NCBI RefSeq assembly: GCF_963668475.1
Contig: NZ_OY764544.1
Location: forward strand, 1,984,001-2,048,000
Direction of reading: 5' to 3'
Source of the DNA: an uncultured Methanospirillum sp.
GTDB lineage: Archaea > Halobacteriota > Methanomicrobia > Methanomicrobiales > Methanospirillaceae
Length of the DNA stretch: 64,000 bases
Notes under the pieces: model-generated
What the model saw: the letters and a program-made list of their open reading frames with translations, nothing else
What the model was told of the DNA's origin: nothing
Database searches by the model: none
Made by a program: the position numbers and the translations under genes
Part shown: positions 55,910 to 64,000 of the stretch, one piece after another
Numbering within the stretch: position 1 is the stretch's first letter
Layout of the letters: each line of letters starts with the position of its first letter

Positions 55910-57995
55910 TCCGGGTAAGAAGGTCTGACAAAGACTCCGGATCTGATACCGGTGGCCTGCAGGTCTCTCCGGCACAGATCCACACGGTTGGAGTTTCCTC
56001 GTGGGCGTAGATACCTGATTCAGGTATCAGGCTCTTTATGTCTGAAAGATGGGCCGGGATAAGGGGAACTACAACCAGTCCCGGGATATACCGCTGATGT
56101 AATGCCCTCCAGAGTGCTATTCTGCGTTCATCTCCGGCATCCCCGGTAATAACCGCACGAATCTCCTTCTTCCCTGTGCAGGCAGAGCCGAGAAGACTGA
56201 GGGTACCCTGTGGTACCTGGGTGATGGTGCCGTGCATTCCATTCAGGAGCGTCTCTGCCAGATTTGTGAATTGACTTGAACCGGTTATCATGCCCAGATC
56301 CTTGAGAGCCTGGCAGGCGGCGCCGTTCACTGATGGTACAGCACCGTCATAATCATCGCGAATCCTGACCGGTACCAGAGGGTCATCAGAGCGGGTGCAA
56401 TAGAACCCTCCCTTCTTCTCATCCCAGAAGAGATCTTTGGCAGTCCTGATGATCGTGACGGCACTCTCCAGGTACGAAGGTTTTCCGGTCGCCTGAAACA
56501 GGCCAACCAGCCCAGATACAAGGAAGATGTAATCCTGTGCGGTCCCGGGTATGGTTTCCGTGCCTGCCTTCCACTGGTGCCAGAGCTTCCCTTCTTCAGT
56601 ACGGATCGAGGTCAGTAGAAATGCTGCAGCATCCTCTGCAGCACTGATCATCCATTCGTCTCCGAGAACTCTTCCTGTATACGCAAGGGCCCAGATGGCA
56701 AGGCCATTCCAGTCGGTGAGAACCTTGTCATCCAAAAGGGGTCTGGGCCGCATCTCCCTATGAGTAAAGAGTTTCTTCCTGATCTCTTTGATACCAGGAG
56801 AATCCTGCGGTACAAGGAGGGAAATATTTCCTGCAGCGTTCTTCTCCCGGATCCACGAGATGATATTGCTTCCTACAGAAACCCCGGCCTCTGGTGGCAG
56901 GTTGCCCTCCTCAGTAATCCCCCAGGCCTTCTCTGCAAGGGCAAGTTCATCAGAGGTCAGGACCTCCCTGAGTTCAGAGAGTTTCCAGAGGTAAAACGCT
57001 CCTTCTCCTCCCTGGCTGTCGGCATCCTCTGCAGATGCAAACCCACCACCTTGACGCCTGAGTGTGTGGGTAATGTACTGTACAGACTCTTCTGCCGCGT
57101 TCCGCATCATCGGATCACCAGTGATCTGCCAGGCAACGGTGTATGCATACGTGTTCATCGCCTGATCGTAGAGCATCTTTTCAAAGTGGGGAGCATTCCA
57201 GGCACGATCAACAGCGTACCGGTGAAATCCGAATCCGATCTGATCACGGATTCCACCAAGAGCCATGGATGAGAGTGTATCCATTGCCATGCGGATAGCC
57301 TGGCCGTGGTCGAATACGGCCCCGTAGTTCATGAGAAAGATTAACTGAGGAACTGAAGGAAACTTCATGCCTCTCCTAAATCCTCCGAACTCATGATCAT
57401 ACGTACTGGCAAGGCTTCGGAATGCGGAATGGATCTCCTCATCCGTGATCTCTTCCACCTGAAGCAGAGGGCTGTTCTCTCCGTACGCATGGGATATGAT
57501 CCCGAACAGATGAGCCCCGGCCTCATAGACCTCATCACGCCGCTCATTCCATACCCGGACAATGTGGGGGATCAGGTCAAGCATGCCGGGTGTCTTTCCA
57601 CGGGATCTTTTCGGGATGAAGGTGGCTGAATAGAACGGTTTGAGATCAGGAGTAAGAAATATACTCAGTGGCCATCCCCCTGATCCTGTCATCGCCTGGC
57701 AGACTGCCATATAGATCCGATCTATCTCAGGGTGTTCTTCCCGGTCTACTTTGATGGAGACAAAAAATTTATTGAGAAGTTCAGCAACCTCCTGATCTAT
57801 GAAACATTCTTTCTCCATCACGTGGCACCAATGGCATGCAGCGTATCCGATGGAGAGAAAGACAGGCAGATCCCGCTCCCGTGCGAGGGCATGTGCCTCC
57901 TCTCCCCAGGGGTACCAGTCTACGGGATTATGGGAATGCTGCAGAAGATACGGACTCTGTTCATGGATCAATCGATTTGGCATTGCTTCACTCAC
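55896..57995 (-). CDS. DUF255 thioredoxin-like protein (YyaL/SPATA20 family)
   Basis: 699 residues. The N-terminus has the DUF255 signature [19 protein letters not shown] and an active-site-like [15 protein letters not shown] (CxxC). The remainder is a six-hairpin glycosidase-like alpha/alpha barrel (for example [18 protein letters not shown] and [18 protein letters not shown]). Despite wide conservation the biochemical role is unknown; a redox or sugar-related function has been suggested. ATG 57983 (M-P-N-R) is an alternative start. Confidence 0.9.
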   Translation of the reverse strand: MSEAMPNRLIHEQSPYLLQHSHNPVDWYPWGEEAHALARERDLPVFLSIGYAACHWCHVMEKECFIDQEVAELLNKFFVSIKVDREEHPEIDRIYMAVCQAMTGSGGWPLSIFLTPDLKPFYSATFIPKRSRGKTPGMLDLIPHIVRVWNERRDEVYEAGAHLFGIISHAYGENSPLLQVEEITDEEIHSAFRSLASTYDHEFGGFRRGMKFPSVPQLIFLMNYGAVFDHGQAIRMAMDTLSSMALGGIRDQIGFGFHRYAVDRAWNAPHFEKMLYDQAMNTYAYTVAWQITGDPMMRNAAEESVQYITHTLRRQGGGFASAEDADSQGGEGAFYLWKLSELREVLTSDELALAEKAWGITEEGNLPPEAGVSVGSNIISWIREKNAAGNISLLVPQDSPGIKEIRKKLFTHREMRPRPLLDDKVLTDWNGLAIWALAYTGRVLGDEWMISAAEDAAAFLLTSIRTEEGKLWHQWKAGTETIPGTAQDYIFLVSGLVGLFQATGKPSYLESAVTIIRTAKDLFWDEKKGGFYCTRSDDPLVPVRIRDDYDGAVPSVNGAACQALKDLGMITGSSQFTNLAETLLNGMHGTITQVPQGTLSLLGSACTGKKEIRAVITGDAGDERRIALWRALHQRYIPGLVVVPLIPAHLSDIKSLIPESGIYAHEETPTVWICAGETCRPPVSDPESLSDLLTRITHS

Positions 57996-58052
57996 CCACT
58001 CTTACACATGATTACTTACACCGGTGATGAGAGAAAATTTTGGATCACGCAA

Positions 58053-58062
58053 TTAATTAAAT
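58053..58062 (+). promoter_or_regulatory. TATA box of the PAS regulator gene
   Basis: TTAATTAAAT lies 28-37 bases before ATG 58090, preceded by GATCACGCAA. The spacing fits a leaderless or nearly leaderless transcript. Confidence 0.45.
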
Positions 58063-58089
58063 ACTGACACCAATAAACTCCTTCTACCA

Positions 58090-59361
58090 ATGGATAATTA
58101 TGAATATTATATTGCGAGCATCGAGGAGATCCTCAAAGAGAACCAGAAGGGGATGACGGTCTCTGAGCTCGCTCTTGATCTTCATATGTCCAGAAATACC
58201 GTCGGAAAATACCTTGAACTCATGTATCTCTCCGGAGTGGTGGATGTCCGGAGCGTTGGAAAGGCGAAATTATACTACCTCGCTCCACGTGTTCCGGTCA
58301 CCCGCGTGCTCAGTTACCTATCTGATGCGGTGATCCAGACTGATGATCGATACCGGATCGTAAATATAAATTTATCTGCTCTTGATCTCCTTGGGTCTGA
58401 TGAAGAGGATCTCATAGGCAGAAATCTTCTGGATCTTCTGGGTATCCAGGGGTTGAATTCAGAGATGAGGGCACGGATCACCAACCCGGACCGCGATGTT
58501 GCCTTTACTGATGAGATTCAGGTCCATACAGATACAAAAACCAGACATCTCTGGATGACCGTGGCCGATATGGTGATGTACGACGGGGTACTCGGGCATA
58601 CTTTCATCCTTGAAGATATCACAGACTGGAAAGAGGCCGAACAAAAACGGCGTGTAAGTGATTTTCTCTTCTCAACCCTGGCTGAAGAGACATGGGAGCA
58701 GGTCTGCATCTTCTCCCCGGATTTTGCTATTCAGTATGCAAATCCCAGGTATGCTGCATCTGATGGGAGGGGGGATGACCTGATGGGATCAAATCTTCTG
58801 GATCCTTATGACAAACAGGCTTCCCAGATAATCCGTGACTCAGTGGAGATCGTGACTGAGACATCTGCTCCTCACCGGCAGGTCTTCCCGGTCATGGTCG
58901 ATCAACAGATCCCCCGGTGGCTTGATCAGCGGCTCTATCCGGTACCTGATCAGTCAGGGAAAATAGAGCAGATCCTTGGCATAACGCGTGATGTCACCGG
59001 CCTCCAGGAAGGGGGATCGGCATCGACCCTTCTTTCAGTACTTCTCACATCTATGGCCGAAGGAGTCCTGACCGTGACACTTCAGGGGACTATCCTTTCA
59101 TGGAACCAGGGGGCAGAGACCATCACCGGGTATCCTGCAGAAGAACTGCTCGGGGGAAATGCCCATACGATCATCCCTCCTGAACTGAACGCTGAACTGA
59201 ACGTCATAGCCGATGCCGTTCGCGGCAAGACTGTTCGTGACATCAGGTATACGATCAGGGCAAAAGGTGGAAGAAAGAAGAAAGTAATTCTGTCATCTGC
59301 CACGGTTCAGGATCACACCGGTGAAACCAGCATGGTTGTCCTGATATGGCGGGAACCATGA
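58090..59361 (+). CDS. One-component regulator: winged helix plus three PAS domains
   Basis: 423 residues. N-terminal winged helix (about 1-75: TVSELALDLHMSRNTVGKY recognition segment, then SGVVDVRSVGKAKLYY wing). Then PAS domains at about 78-185, 195-305 and 315-423 (for example ILSWNQGAETITGYPAEEL and HTFILEDITDW). There is no histidine-kinase or phosphotransfer domain, so a ligand or redox signal sensed by PAS would act directly on DNA. Targets are unknown. It is convergent with the XRE gene. Confidence 0.82.
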   Translation: MDNYEYYIASIEEILKENQKGMTVSELALDLHMSRNTVGKYLELMYLSGVVDVRSVGKAKLYYLAPRVPVTRVLSYLSDAVIQTDDRYRIVNINLSALDLLGSDEEDLIGRNLLDLLGIQGLNSEMRARITNPDRDVAFTDEIQVHTDTKTRHLWMTVADMVMYDGVLGHTFILEDITDWKEAEQKRRVSDFLFSTLAEETWEQVCIFSPDFAIQYANPRYAASDGRGDDLMGSNLLDPYDKQASQIIRDSVEIVTETSAPHRQVFPVMVDQQIPRWLDQRLYPVPDQSGKIEQILGITRDVTGLQEGGSASTLLSVLLTSMAEGVLTVTLQGTILSWNQGAETITGYPAEELLGGNAHTIIPPELNAELNVIADAVRGKTVRDIRYTIRAKGGRKKKVILSSATVQDHTGETSMVVLIWREP

Positions 59362-59383
59362 ACCACCAGACCTTTTTCAGGTC

Positions 59384-59728
59384 TTAATCCTGTGACTCAG
59401 GATCATCACATGCTCCGCATGAAGGGGTACCCCTGATAAGTGTGCAGATAGCACAGATCCGTGATGCAGGGTTGGTAACGGTCCCATCACGCAGATCACG
59501 TGATAGGGATGCGATTGCCATTTTTACCTCATCAGTAAACTCAATCCGGTACCCCCGTTTGCCTGACAGATACTGAGAGACAGCTGACGGGGCCATCTCC
59601 AGGATGGTGGCAACCTCCTTTTGTGACAGGCCCGTTGCAACCATCTCCGCTGCTATTGCAGCCCTGATTGCCGGAAGTGATTCCCAGACAATATCCTCAC
59701 AGGGGAGTTTTTCCATGTGAGTACTCAT
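59384..59728 (-). CDS. XRE-family helix-turn-helix regulator with four-cysteine tail
   Basis: 114 residues. HTH about residues 32-62 (LSQKEVATILEMAPSAVSQ then YLSGKRG). The C-terminus has ICAICTLIRGTPSCGACDD: two CxxC pairs about 12 residues apart, suited to a 4Fe-4S cluster or Zn. This suggests a metal- or redox-responsive repressor; the ligand is inferred. Start ATG 59728 or the ATG five codons later. Confidence 0.78.
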   Translation of the reverse strand: MSTHMEKLPCEDIVWESLPAIRAAIAAEMVATGLSQKEVATILEMAPSAVSQYLSGKRGYRIEFTDEVKMAIASLSRDLRDGTVTNPASRICAICTLIRGTPSCGACDDPESQD

Positions 59729-59798
59729 CGATGTGTCATCTATTAAGAGTAATCACACCGTGAAGAAAGAATCATAATCGAAAGATTGATAGCAAATC

Positions 59799-59808
59799 CT
59801 ATAAATTC
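59799..59808 (+). promoter_or_regulatory. TATA box of the PEGA surface-protein gene
   Basis: CTATAAATTC lies 25-34 bases before ATG 59833. A GAGG (59817-59820) between them would lie upstream of the expected transcript start. Confidence 0.4.
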
Positions 59809-59832
59809 AACATTACGAGGTTTGAAAAAGAT

Positions 59833-61539
59833 ATGAGTCGATATCTCTTTACAGCCATATTTTTTATCCTGTACATGTGTGCAGGCTGCATCTGTTTCGC
59901 GGAGACAAATAGTAACATGAATGTGCTCCCAAAAGAGGAAAACACATTTAATCCGGGAGATGAGCCCCCATACACTCCGGTTCCAACTGATCAGCCTACC
60001 CTAGAGCCTACGATTACTGTTGAACCAACAAACATCGGAGGAGATACCGGTTTCTTATCAGTCCATTCTGATCCTCAGGGTGCTTATGTGTACCTTGATG
60101 GCTCAAATCAGGGAGTAACCCCTGCCCTCATCAGACTTTATTCAACCGGGACACCATCACACAATCTCGTGGTATCAAAGAATGGATATCAGGACTGGAC
60201 TGATCACATATCAGAAAACCCTGGACAAGGAGAGACGATCTACCGGACTGCCTATCTTGTAAAGATTCAGCCAACCATCACAGTTGAACCCACCAGTATC
60301 GGAGGGGACTCGGGATTCTTCAAGATTGATTCAATTCCATCGGGTGCTGACGCATATGTTGACACCGATTATTATGGAGGTACACCTGTGCTGGTAAAGA
60401 TCCCGACTACAGCCACTCCGTCTCACGACATACGCGTCACCATGAACGGATATCGTGATTATACTGAACATATCTCTACAAATCCAGGAAAAGAACAGAT
60501 TTACCCAATACTGGCGACACTTGTACCCCTGACCCAGTATGGAAGTATTTATGTAAGTTCTGACCCTTCAGGAGCCCTGGCAACTCTTGACGGAGGTACC
60601 CAGTACCTGACACCCTGCACATTTAATCAGGTAATATCAGGGATGCACACTGTCACGGTAAGTAAAGAGGGATATAATCAATATACAACCCAAGTCCAGG
60701 TGAACTTCAACGCCCAACCAAGAGTATATGCCCCTCTTACAAAATATCAGAAAACTGGAACAATATTTGTTGATTCAGTTCCACAAGGTGCTGACATTAA
60801 GGTTGATAACATGTGGCAGGGTCAGACACCCCAGCAGGTGGGTAACCTTGAAAGTGGATATCATACAGTGAAACTGCAATTATCAGAGTATCAGACAATC
60901 AGCCAGCAGGTCCTCATTACTGCAGGACAGCAGACAAGTATCAGACAATCCCTGGTAAAAAACCCGCCAGAGATCACTACAGGATCGGTGGCAGTTTCAA
61001 GCACTCCGCCAGGTGCTTCAGTTTCCCTAAATACTGATTACCAGGGAGTAACCCCGGTTTCAGGATCACTTGATCTAACAGATATCACACCAGGGGTGTA
61101 CACGATTACACTCACTGCACCTCAACGTGAGACATTTTCCTCAACCATCACGGTGATTGCCGGACAGGTGACTCCGGTACAGGCTGAACTGAAATCACCA
61201 AAAGTTCCTTCATCCCAGAACGGAACATTGAGCGTCAGTTCATCCCCTGCAGGAGCTCAGGTGCTCCTTGAAAATCTCTATATTGGTATCACACCCCTGA
61301 CCCTCTCCTCGGTGAAGCCTGGCCAATATGAATTGATCCTGAAGATGGAGCAGTACCAGGACAATGTCAACCAGGCCCGTATTGAAGGAGGTATGTCCAC
61401 AACTGTATCAGTTAACATGACCCCTATACAAAAACCAACAACAACCCCGGTTCCTACCCAATCTCCGTTCCCAGGAGTTCTTGTGCCTGTTAGTATGGGA
61501 ACTGGAGCCCTGCTTTTCAGGCGCCTGCGGCAGCTCTGA
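59833..61539 (+). CDS. Secreted protein with six PEGA domains and C-terminal anchor
   Basis: 568 residues. Signal peptide (LFTAIFFILYMCAGCICFA), a Thr/Pro-rich spacer, then six PEGA units (starting near 60050, 60310, 60540, 60765, 60985 and 61225), each with S-x-P-x-G-A-x-V-x-L-D/N and G-x-T-P. The C-terminus has a Pro/Thr linker, then PFPGVLVPVSMGTGALLF and a basic RRLRQL end. This resembles the archaeosortase-type tripartite tail (short motif, hydrophobic helix, basic cluster) without matching the exact PGF form I know. Cell-surface exposed; ligand unknown. The ORF starts with a probable near-leaderless promoter. Confidence 0.85.
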   Translation: MSRYLFTAIFFILYMCAGCICFAETNSNMNVLPKEENTFNPGDEPPYTPVPTDQPTLEPTITVEPTNIGGDTGFLSVHSDPQGAYVYLDGSNQGVTPALIRLYSTGTPSHNLVVSKNGYQDWTDHISENPGQGETIYRTAYLVKIQPTITVEPTSIGGDSGFFKIDSIPSGADAYVDTDYYGGTPVLVKIPTTATPSHDIRVTMNGYRDYTEHISTNPGKEQIYPILATLVPLTQYGSIYVSSDPSGALATLDGGTQYLTPCTFNQVISGMHTVTVSKEGYNQYTTQVQVNFNAQPRVYAPLTKYQKTGTIFVDSVPQGADIKVDNMWQGQTPQQVGNLESGYHTVKLQLSEYQTISQQVLITAGQQTSIRQSLVKNPPEITTGSVAVSSTPPGASVSLNTDYQGVTPVSGSLDLTDITPGVYTITLTAPQRETFSSTITVIAGQVTPVQAELKSPKVPSSQNGTLSVSSSPAGAQVLLENLYIGITPLTLSSVKPGQYELILKMEQYQDNVNQARIEGGMSTTVSVNMTPIQKPTTTPVPTQSPFPGVLVPVSMGTGALLFRRLRQL

Positions 61540-61578
61540 CCATATCTTTCTTTTTCCCAGAACTCGTATTGGTTAGGT

Positions 61579-61962
61579 ATGTTCAGACTCTCTCTCTTTC
61601 TCGTTCTGATCGGTATGGTCATCCTGCCGATCGTACTTGCAGAAGAGGAGGGGAACAGTACTGACGAGTATACAGTTCGCGAATATGCACTCATCTCATT
61701 CGACGACCCCATGACCCCGGAGGATCAGGTGAACAACACAACCACCATACCGGTCGTCGGTGAGAAGGCTGATAATCAGACCCGTCGTGGGGGTGAACTC
61801 TCTGCACGAAAGCTTTTCCAGTTAAAACAGGGTGCCCAGGGAGACTACCGGGTGCTCAGGAACCTCTCTGGTGACCCGAGCCTCGGGCTCTCCTCAACCG
61901 CTGCACAGAGTATTTCTATCCTCTGCAAACAGTGTGTCCCCCAGAAATCTGGATATTATTAA
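61579..61962 (+). CDS. Small secreted protein, unknown function
   Basis: 127 residues. Signal peptide (LFLVLIGMVILPIVLAEE), acidic N-glycosylation-rich middle (NNTTT), then a Cys pair near the C-terminus (I-L-C-K-Q-C-V). No family recognised. It starts 39 bases after the PEGA gene and may be cotranscribed; it could be a surface partner. Confidence 0.55.
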   Translation: MFRLSLFLVLIGMVILPIVLAEEEGNSTDEYTVREYALISFDDPMTPEDQVNNTTTIPVVGEKADNQTRRGGELSARKLFQLKQGAQGDYRVLRNLSGDPSLGLSSTAAQSISILCKQCVPQKSGYY

Positions 61963-62009
61963 AACAGCGTTCCAGACCAACTGCAGGCGGAATGGACCCT
62001 CTCATCATC

Positions 62010-62921
62010 TCAATCCACAACAATGTCGTACACGACATGTGATCTGCCAGGGGCATAGGATCTCACAAACCGTTTTTCCATTGATCTGATCAGGATTCTT
62101 CTGAGTAACGGGGTATCCTCATCCTCGTCTCCAACCAGGGCATAGAAGTGTATCGTTCCACCGGGCCTGCAGAGACGAGAGGCTGCAGGCAGGAATCTTT
62201 CAGCCATCAATGGCAGGTTCATGATCACCCGGTCAAACCGTCTGCCAAATACTTCAGGGAGATTGGCAGCATCGGCAAGAATGGGAATGACATTTGAGAC
62301 ACGATTACGGGAAATATTTCTGATGAGAAGGGAGACCGCATCAGGGTTGAGATCGCATGCCCATACCATACCTGCTTTTTCGGCAAGCATGACTGCAAAC
62401 GGGCCGACCCCTGCGAACATATCAAGCACCTCTTCGCCGTCGTGCATTGTTGCTGTGATTCGCTGGCGTTCTGAAGCCAGCCGTGCCGAAAAGTACGCCT
62501 TTTCCAGATCTATCCTGAAGGTTCTTCCATACTCGGTATGAATGGTGGCTGTGGTCTCATCACCTGCCAGAACCCTGAATCTCTTGGTTCTGAACTCACC
62601 TTCGACTGCACTTTCTGCAAACAGAACGGTGTGAACAGAGGGACGATCGCCAAGGATCGCTGCAGCACCGGCAGGATCGTCTTCAGCAAGAATTGCAATT
62701 CCCCCGACCAGTTCGTGCCGTGGAAGAGGAGCACGCTGATACAGTTCTTCAAACTCGGCCATCATCGATCCTTCACGCTCGCTGATAACCGGGAAGAGAA
62801 GTTCATCACCATCAGGCCTAATTTTGAGGCTCTTATCCAGGGTACCCTCCTCAAGAAGAGCCCTTCTCACCGTTTCAGCCCCCTGACGGTTCACCCGCAG
62901 GCACCACTGCTGCTTCCCCAT
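62010..62921 (-). CDS. trm5: tRNA (guanine37-N1)-methyltransferase Trm5
   Basis: 303 residues. SAM-binding class I fold with LDMFAGVGPFAVMLA, ACDLNPDAVSLL and VIMNLPL (the N-x-P motif). The segment YFSARLASERQRI is typical of Trm5. It methylates G37 next to the anticodon to prevent frameshifting, and is a step toward wyosine in archaea. The related Taw2 transfers an aminocarboxypropyl group, but N-L-P and the preceding motifs favour Trm5. It is divergent from hmgA by 40 bases. Confidence 0.9.
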   Translation of the reverse strand: MGKQQWCLRVNRQGAETVRRALLEEGTLDKSLKIRPDGDELLFPVISEREGSMMAEFEELYQRAPLPRHELVGGIAILAEDDPAGAAAILGDRPSVHTVLFAESAVEGEFRTKRFRVLAGDETTATIHTEYGRTFRIDLEKAYFSARLASERQRITATMHDGEEVLDMFAGVGPFAVMLAEKAGMVWACDLNPDAVSLLIRNISRNRVSNVIPILADAANLPEVFGRRFDRVIMNLPLMAERFLPAASRLCRPGGTIHFYALVGDEDEDTPLLRRILIRSMEKRFVRSYAPGRSHVVYDIVVD

Positions 62922-62961
62922 TCATCAGCTGTTATTGCACTTCGGGTACAAACAGGTATGC

Positions 62962-64000
62962 ATGGATGATTACCTCCGCAGGATCCGGGACGGGTCTCTC
63001 AAACTCTATGCACTTGAGAAGGAACTCCCGCCTGGTGAGGCGGTTGCTGTGCGACGACGTTTCGTTGAGGAAGAGACCGGCATTTCACTCCCAAAGATCG
63101 GGGAGTATTCAATAGAACCTGATGCAGTGGTGAAGCGGAACTGCGAGAATATGATCGGGACCATCCAGGTTCCGGTCGGGGTCGCCGGGCCGGTTCACAT
63201 ATCAGGGGAGTTTGCAAACGGCCCATATTTCCTCCCACTTGCAACGACGGAAGGTGCTCTTGTCGCTTCAGTGAACAGGGGATGCGGTCTCATCACCGCT
63301 GCAGGAGGTGCAGAGGTGAGAATCCTTTCAGATGGTATGACCCGTGCACCGGTCTTTGCAACAGATAGTGTTGCTCATGCACGGAGAGTTGTGGATTTCG
63401 TGCAGGCTCATGAGGATGAGATCAGAAAGGCTGCAGAAGCAACTACGCGACATGGAAAGATGACTGATGTCCTGGTCACGACAGCCGGGACTTCAGTATT
63501 TGTCAGATTCTGCTTTACTACCGGGGACGCCATGGGTATGAACATGGTCACCATCGCAAGCGAAAAGGCGGCTGAAGTGATCAGCCAGCAGACCGGTGCA
63601 CGACTGGTGGCTCTTTCAGGAAACTTCTGCACTGACAAGAAACCGGCAGCAGTGAATGTTGTTCTCGGAAGAGGAAAGACGGTCTCTGCCGGTGTAAAAC
63701 TCACCGACGAACAGATAAAAATCATCCTCAAGACAAATGCCACTTCACTCCTTGAAGTGAATACACGCAAGAACCTGGTAGGTTCGGCAAGAGCAGGATC
63801 ACTTGGATTCAATGCTCATGCTGCAAATATCATCGCAGCCATGTTCATCGCCTGCGGACAGGATCCTGCCCATGTCGTCGAAGGGTCACTCTGTATCACC
63901 ACCATCGATCAGGCACCCGACGGAGTATATGTCTCGGTCACACTTCCGGCTCTTCCGGTTGGAACAGTTGGAGGAGGGACAGGAGTTGCAACCCAGGCAG
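62962..64000 (+). CDS. hmgA: 3-hydroxy-3-methylglutaryl-CoA reductase, class I, 3'-truncated
   Basis: The frame runs from ATG 62962 (M-D-D-Y-L-R-R) past the window end with about 346 residues seen. Motifs: CENMIGTIQVPVGVAGP, TTEGALVASVNRGC with the catalytic Glu, TGDAMGMNMVTIASEKA (the NADPH-binding D-A-M-G-M-N), and TDKKPAAVN with the catalytic Lys. It reduces HMG-CoA to mevalonate, the entry point to archaeal isoprenoid lipids. The ATG four bases earlier (62958) is out of frame and stops at once. Confidence 0.97.
   Translation, partial: MDDYLRRIRDGSLKLYALEKELPPGEAVAVRRRFVEEETGISLPKIGEYSIEPDAVVKRNCENMIGTIQVPVGVAGPVHISGEFANGPYFLPLATTEGALVASVNRGCGLITAAGGAEVRILSDGMTRAPVFATDSVAHARRVVDFVQAHEDEIRKAAEATTRHGKMTDVLVTTAGTSVFVRFCFTTGDAMGMNMVTIASEKAAEVISQQTGARLVALSGNFCTDKKPAAVNVVLGRGKTVSAGVKLTDEQIKIILKTNATSLLEVNTRKNLVGSARAGSLGFNAHAANIIAAMFIACGQDPAHVVEGSLCITTIDQAPDGVYVSVTLPALPVGTVGGGTGVATQA

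Overview
The window is a chromosomal segment of a hydrogenotrophic methanogenic archaeon, most probably of the order Methanomicrobiales; the genus cannot be fixed from the sequence alone. The evidence is a complete set of methanogenesis marker genes (3, 6, 5, 15, 17, 7) behind the methyl-coenzyme M reductase (MCR) activation ATPase AtwA, an F420 biosynthesis gene (cofD), archaeal CDC48, RadB, Trm5, HMG-CoA reductase, an archaeal AspRS, and a form III RuBisCO next to ribose-1,5-bisphosphate isomerase. PKD, PEGA, TPR and beta-propeller surface proteins are also abundant, as is usual in this order. TATA-type promoters and short or absent leaders are visible. I found no rRNA, tRNA, CRISPR array, insertion sequence or prophage.

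Layout. 1-11156: three tandem, same-strand giant secreted proteins built from shared modules (WED-type beta-propeller, ~90-residue Ig-like repeats, 1, 4 and 11 PKD domains) and ending in the same ~165-residue C-terminal module. 11188-18050: housekeeping genes (HD phosphohydrolase, cofD, adenosine/SAH-type deaminase, aspS, core methionine synthase) and a membrane-tethered winged-helix regulator. 18051-23343: an acyl-CoA ligase and two large AT-richer polytopic membrane proteins (DUF2079-like and YYY/DUF2298-like). 23363-29206: cdc48 divergent from larC-radB, then a secreted beta-helix protein. 29260-33536: TPR protein, potassium-channel-like protein with a degenerate filter, dapF, and a glycosyltransferase/flippase-like pair. 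33551-36633: RuBisCO and R15P isomerase operon, with a divergent HAD protein. 36744-43562: atwA-mmp3-mmp6-mmp5-mmp15-mmp17-mmp7, closely spaced or overlapping, for MCR activation, then a lone receiver protein. 44011-44724: the only gene-free stretch above 300 bases, with inverted repeats. 44725-50646: a His-tailed EamA transporter, a chagasin-like lipoprotein, and a polyphosphate/nucleotide phosphohydrolase module (CHAD-phosphoesterase fusion, HD protein, Ppx/GppA-HD). 50667-57995: iron-sulfur flavoprotein, ArsC-type reductase, two-subunit 2-oxoacid:ferredoxin oxidoreductase, TPR membrane protein, PNPOx-fold flavin protein, and a DUF255 thioredoxin-like protein. 58090-64000: PAS/winged-helix regulator, XRE regulator with a four-cysteine tail, PEGA surface protein, small secreted protein, trm5, and hmgA, which runs off the window.

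The most distinctive points are these. The tandem surface-protein family has a shared, internally twofold C-terminal module and a PKD array showing a dimeric (582-bp) higher-order repeat with co-varying cysteines. The CHAD/phosphoesterase/HD/Ppx cluster contains a stand-alone HD protein that is a visible paralogue of the neighbouring Ppx C-terminal domain. The MCR-activation operon is complete apart from mcrC. Several genes have strong Shine-Dalgarno sites placed before non-AUG codons.
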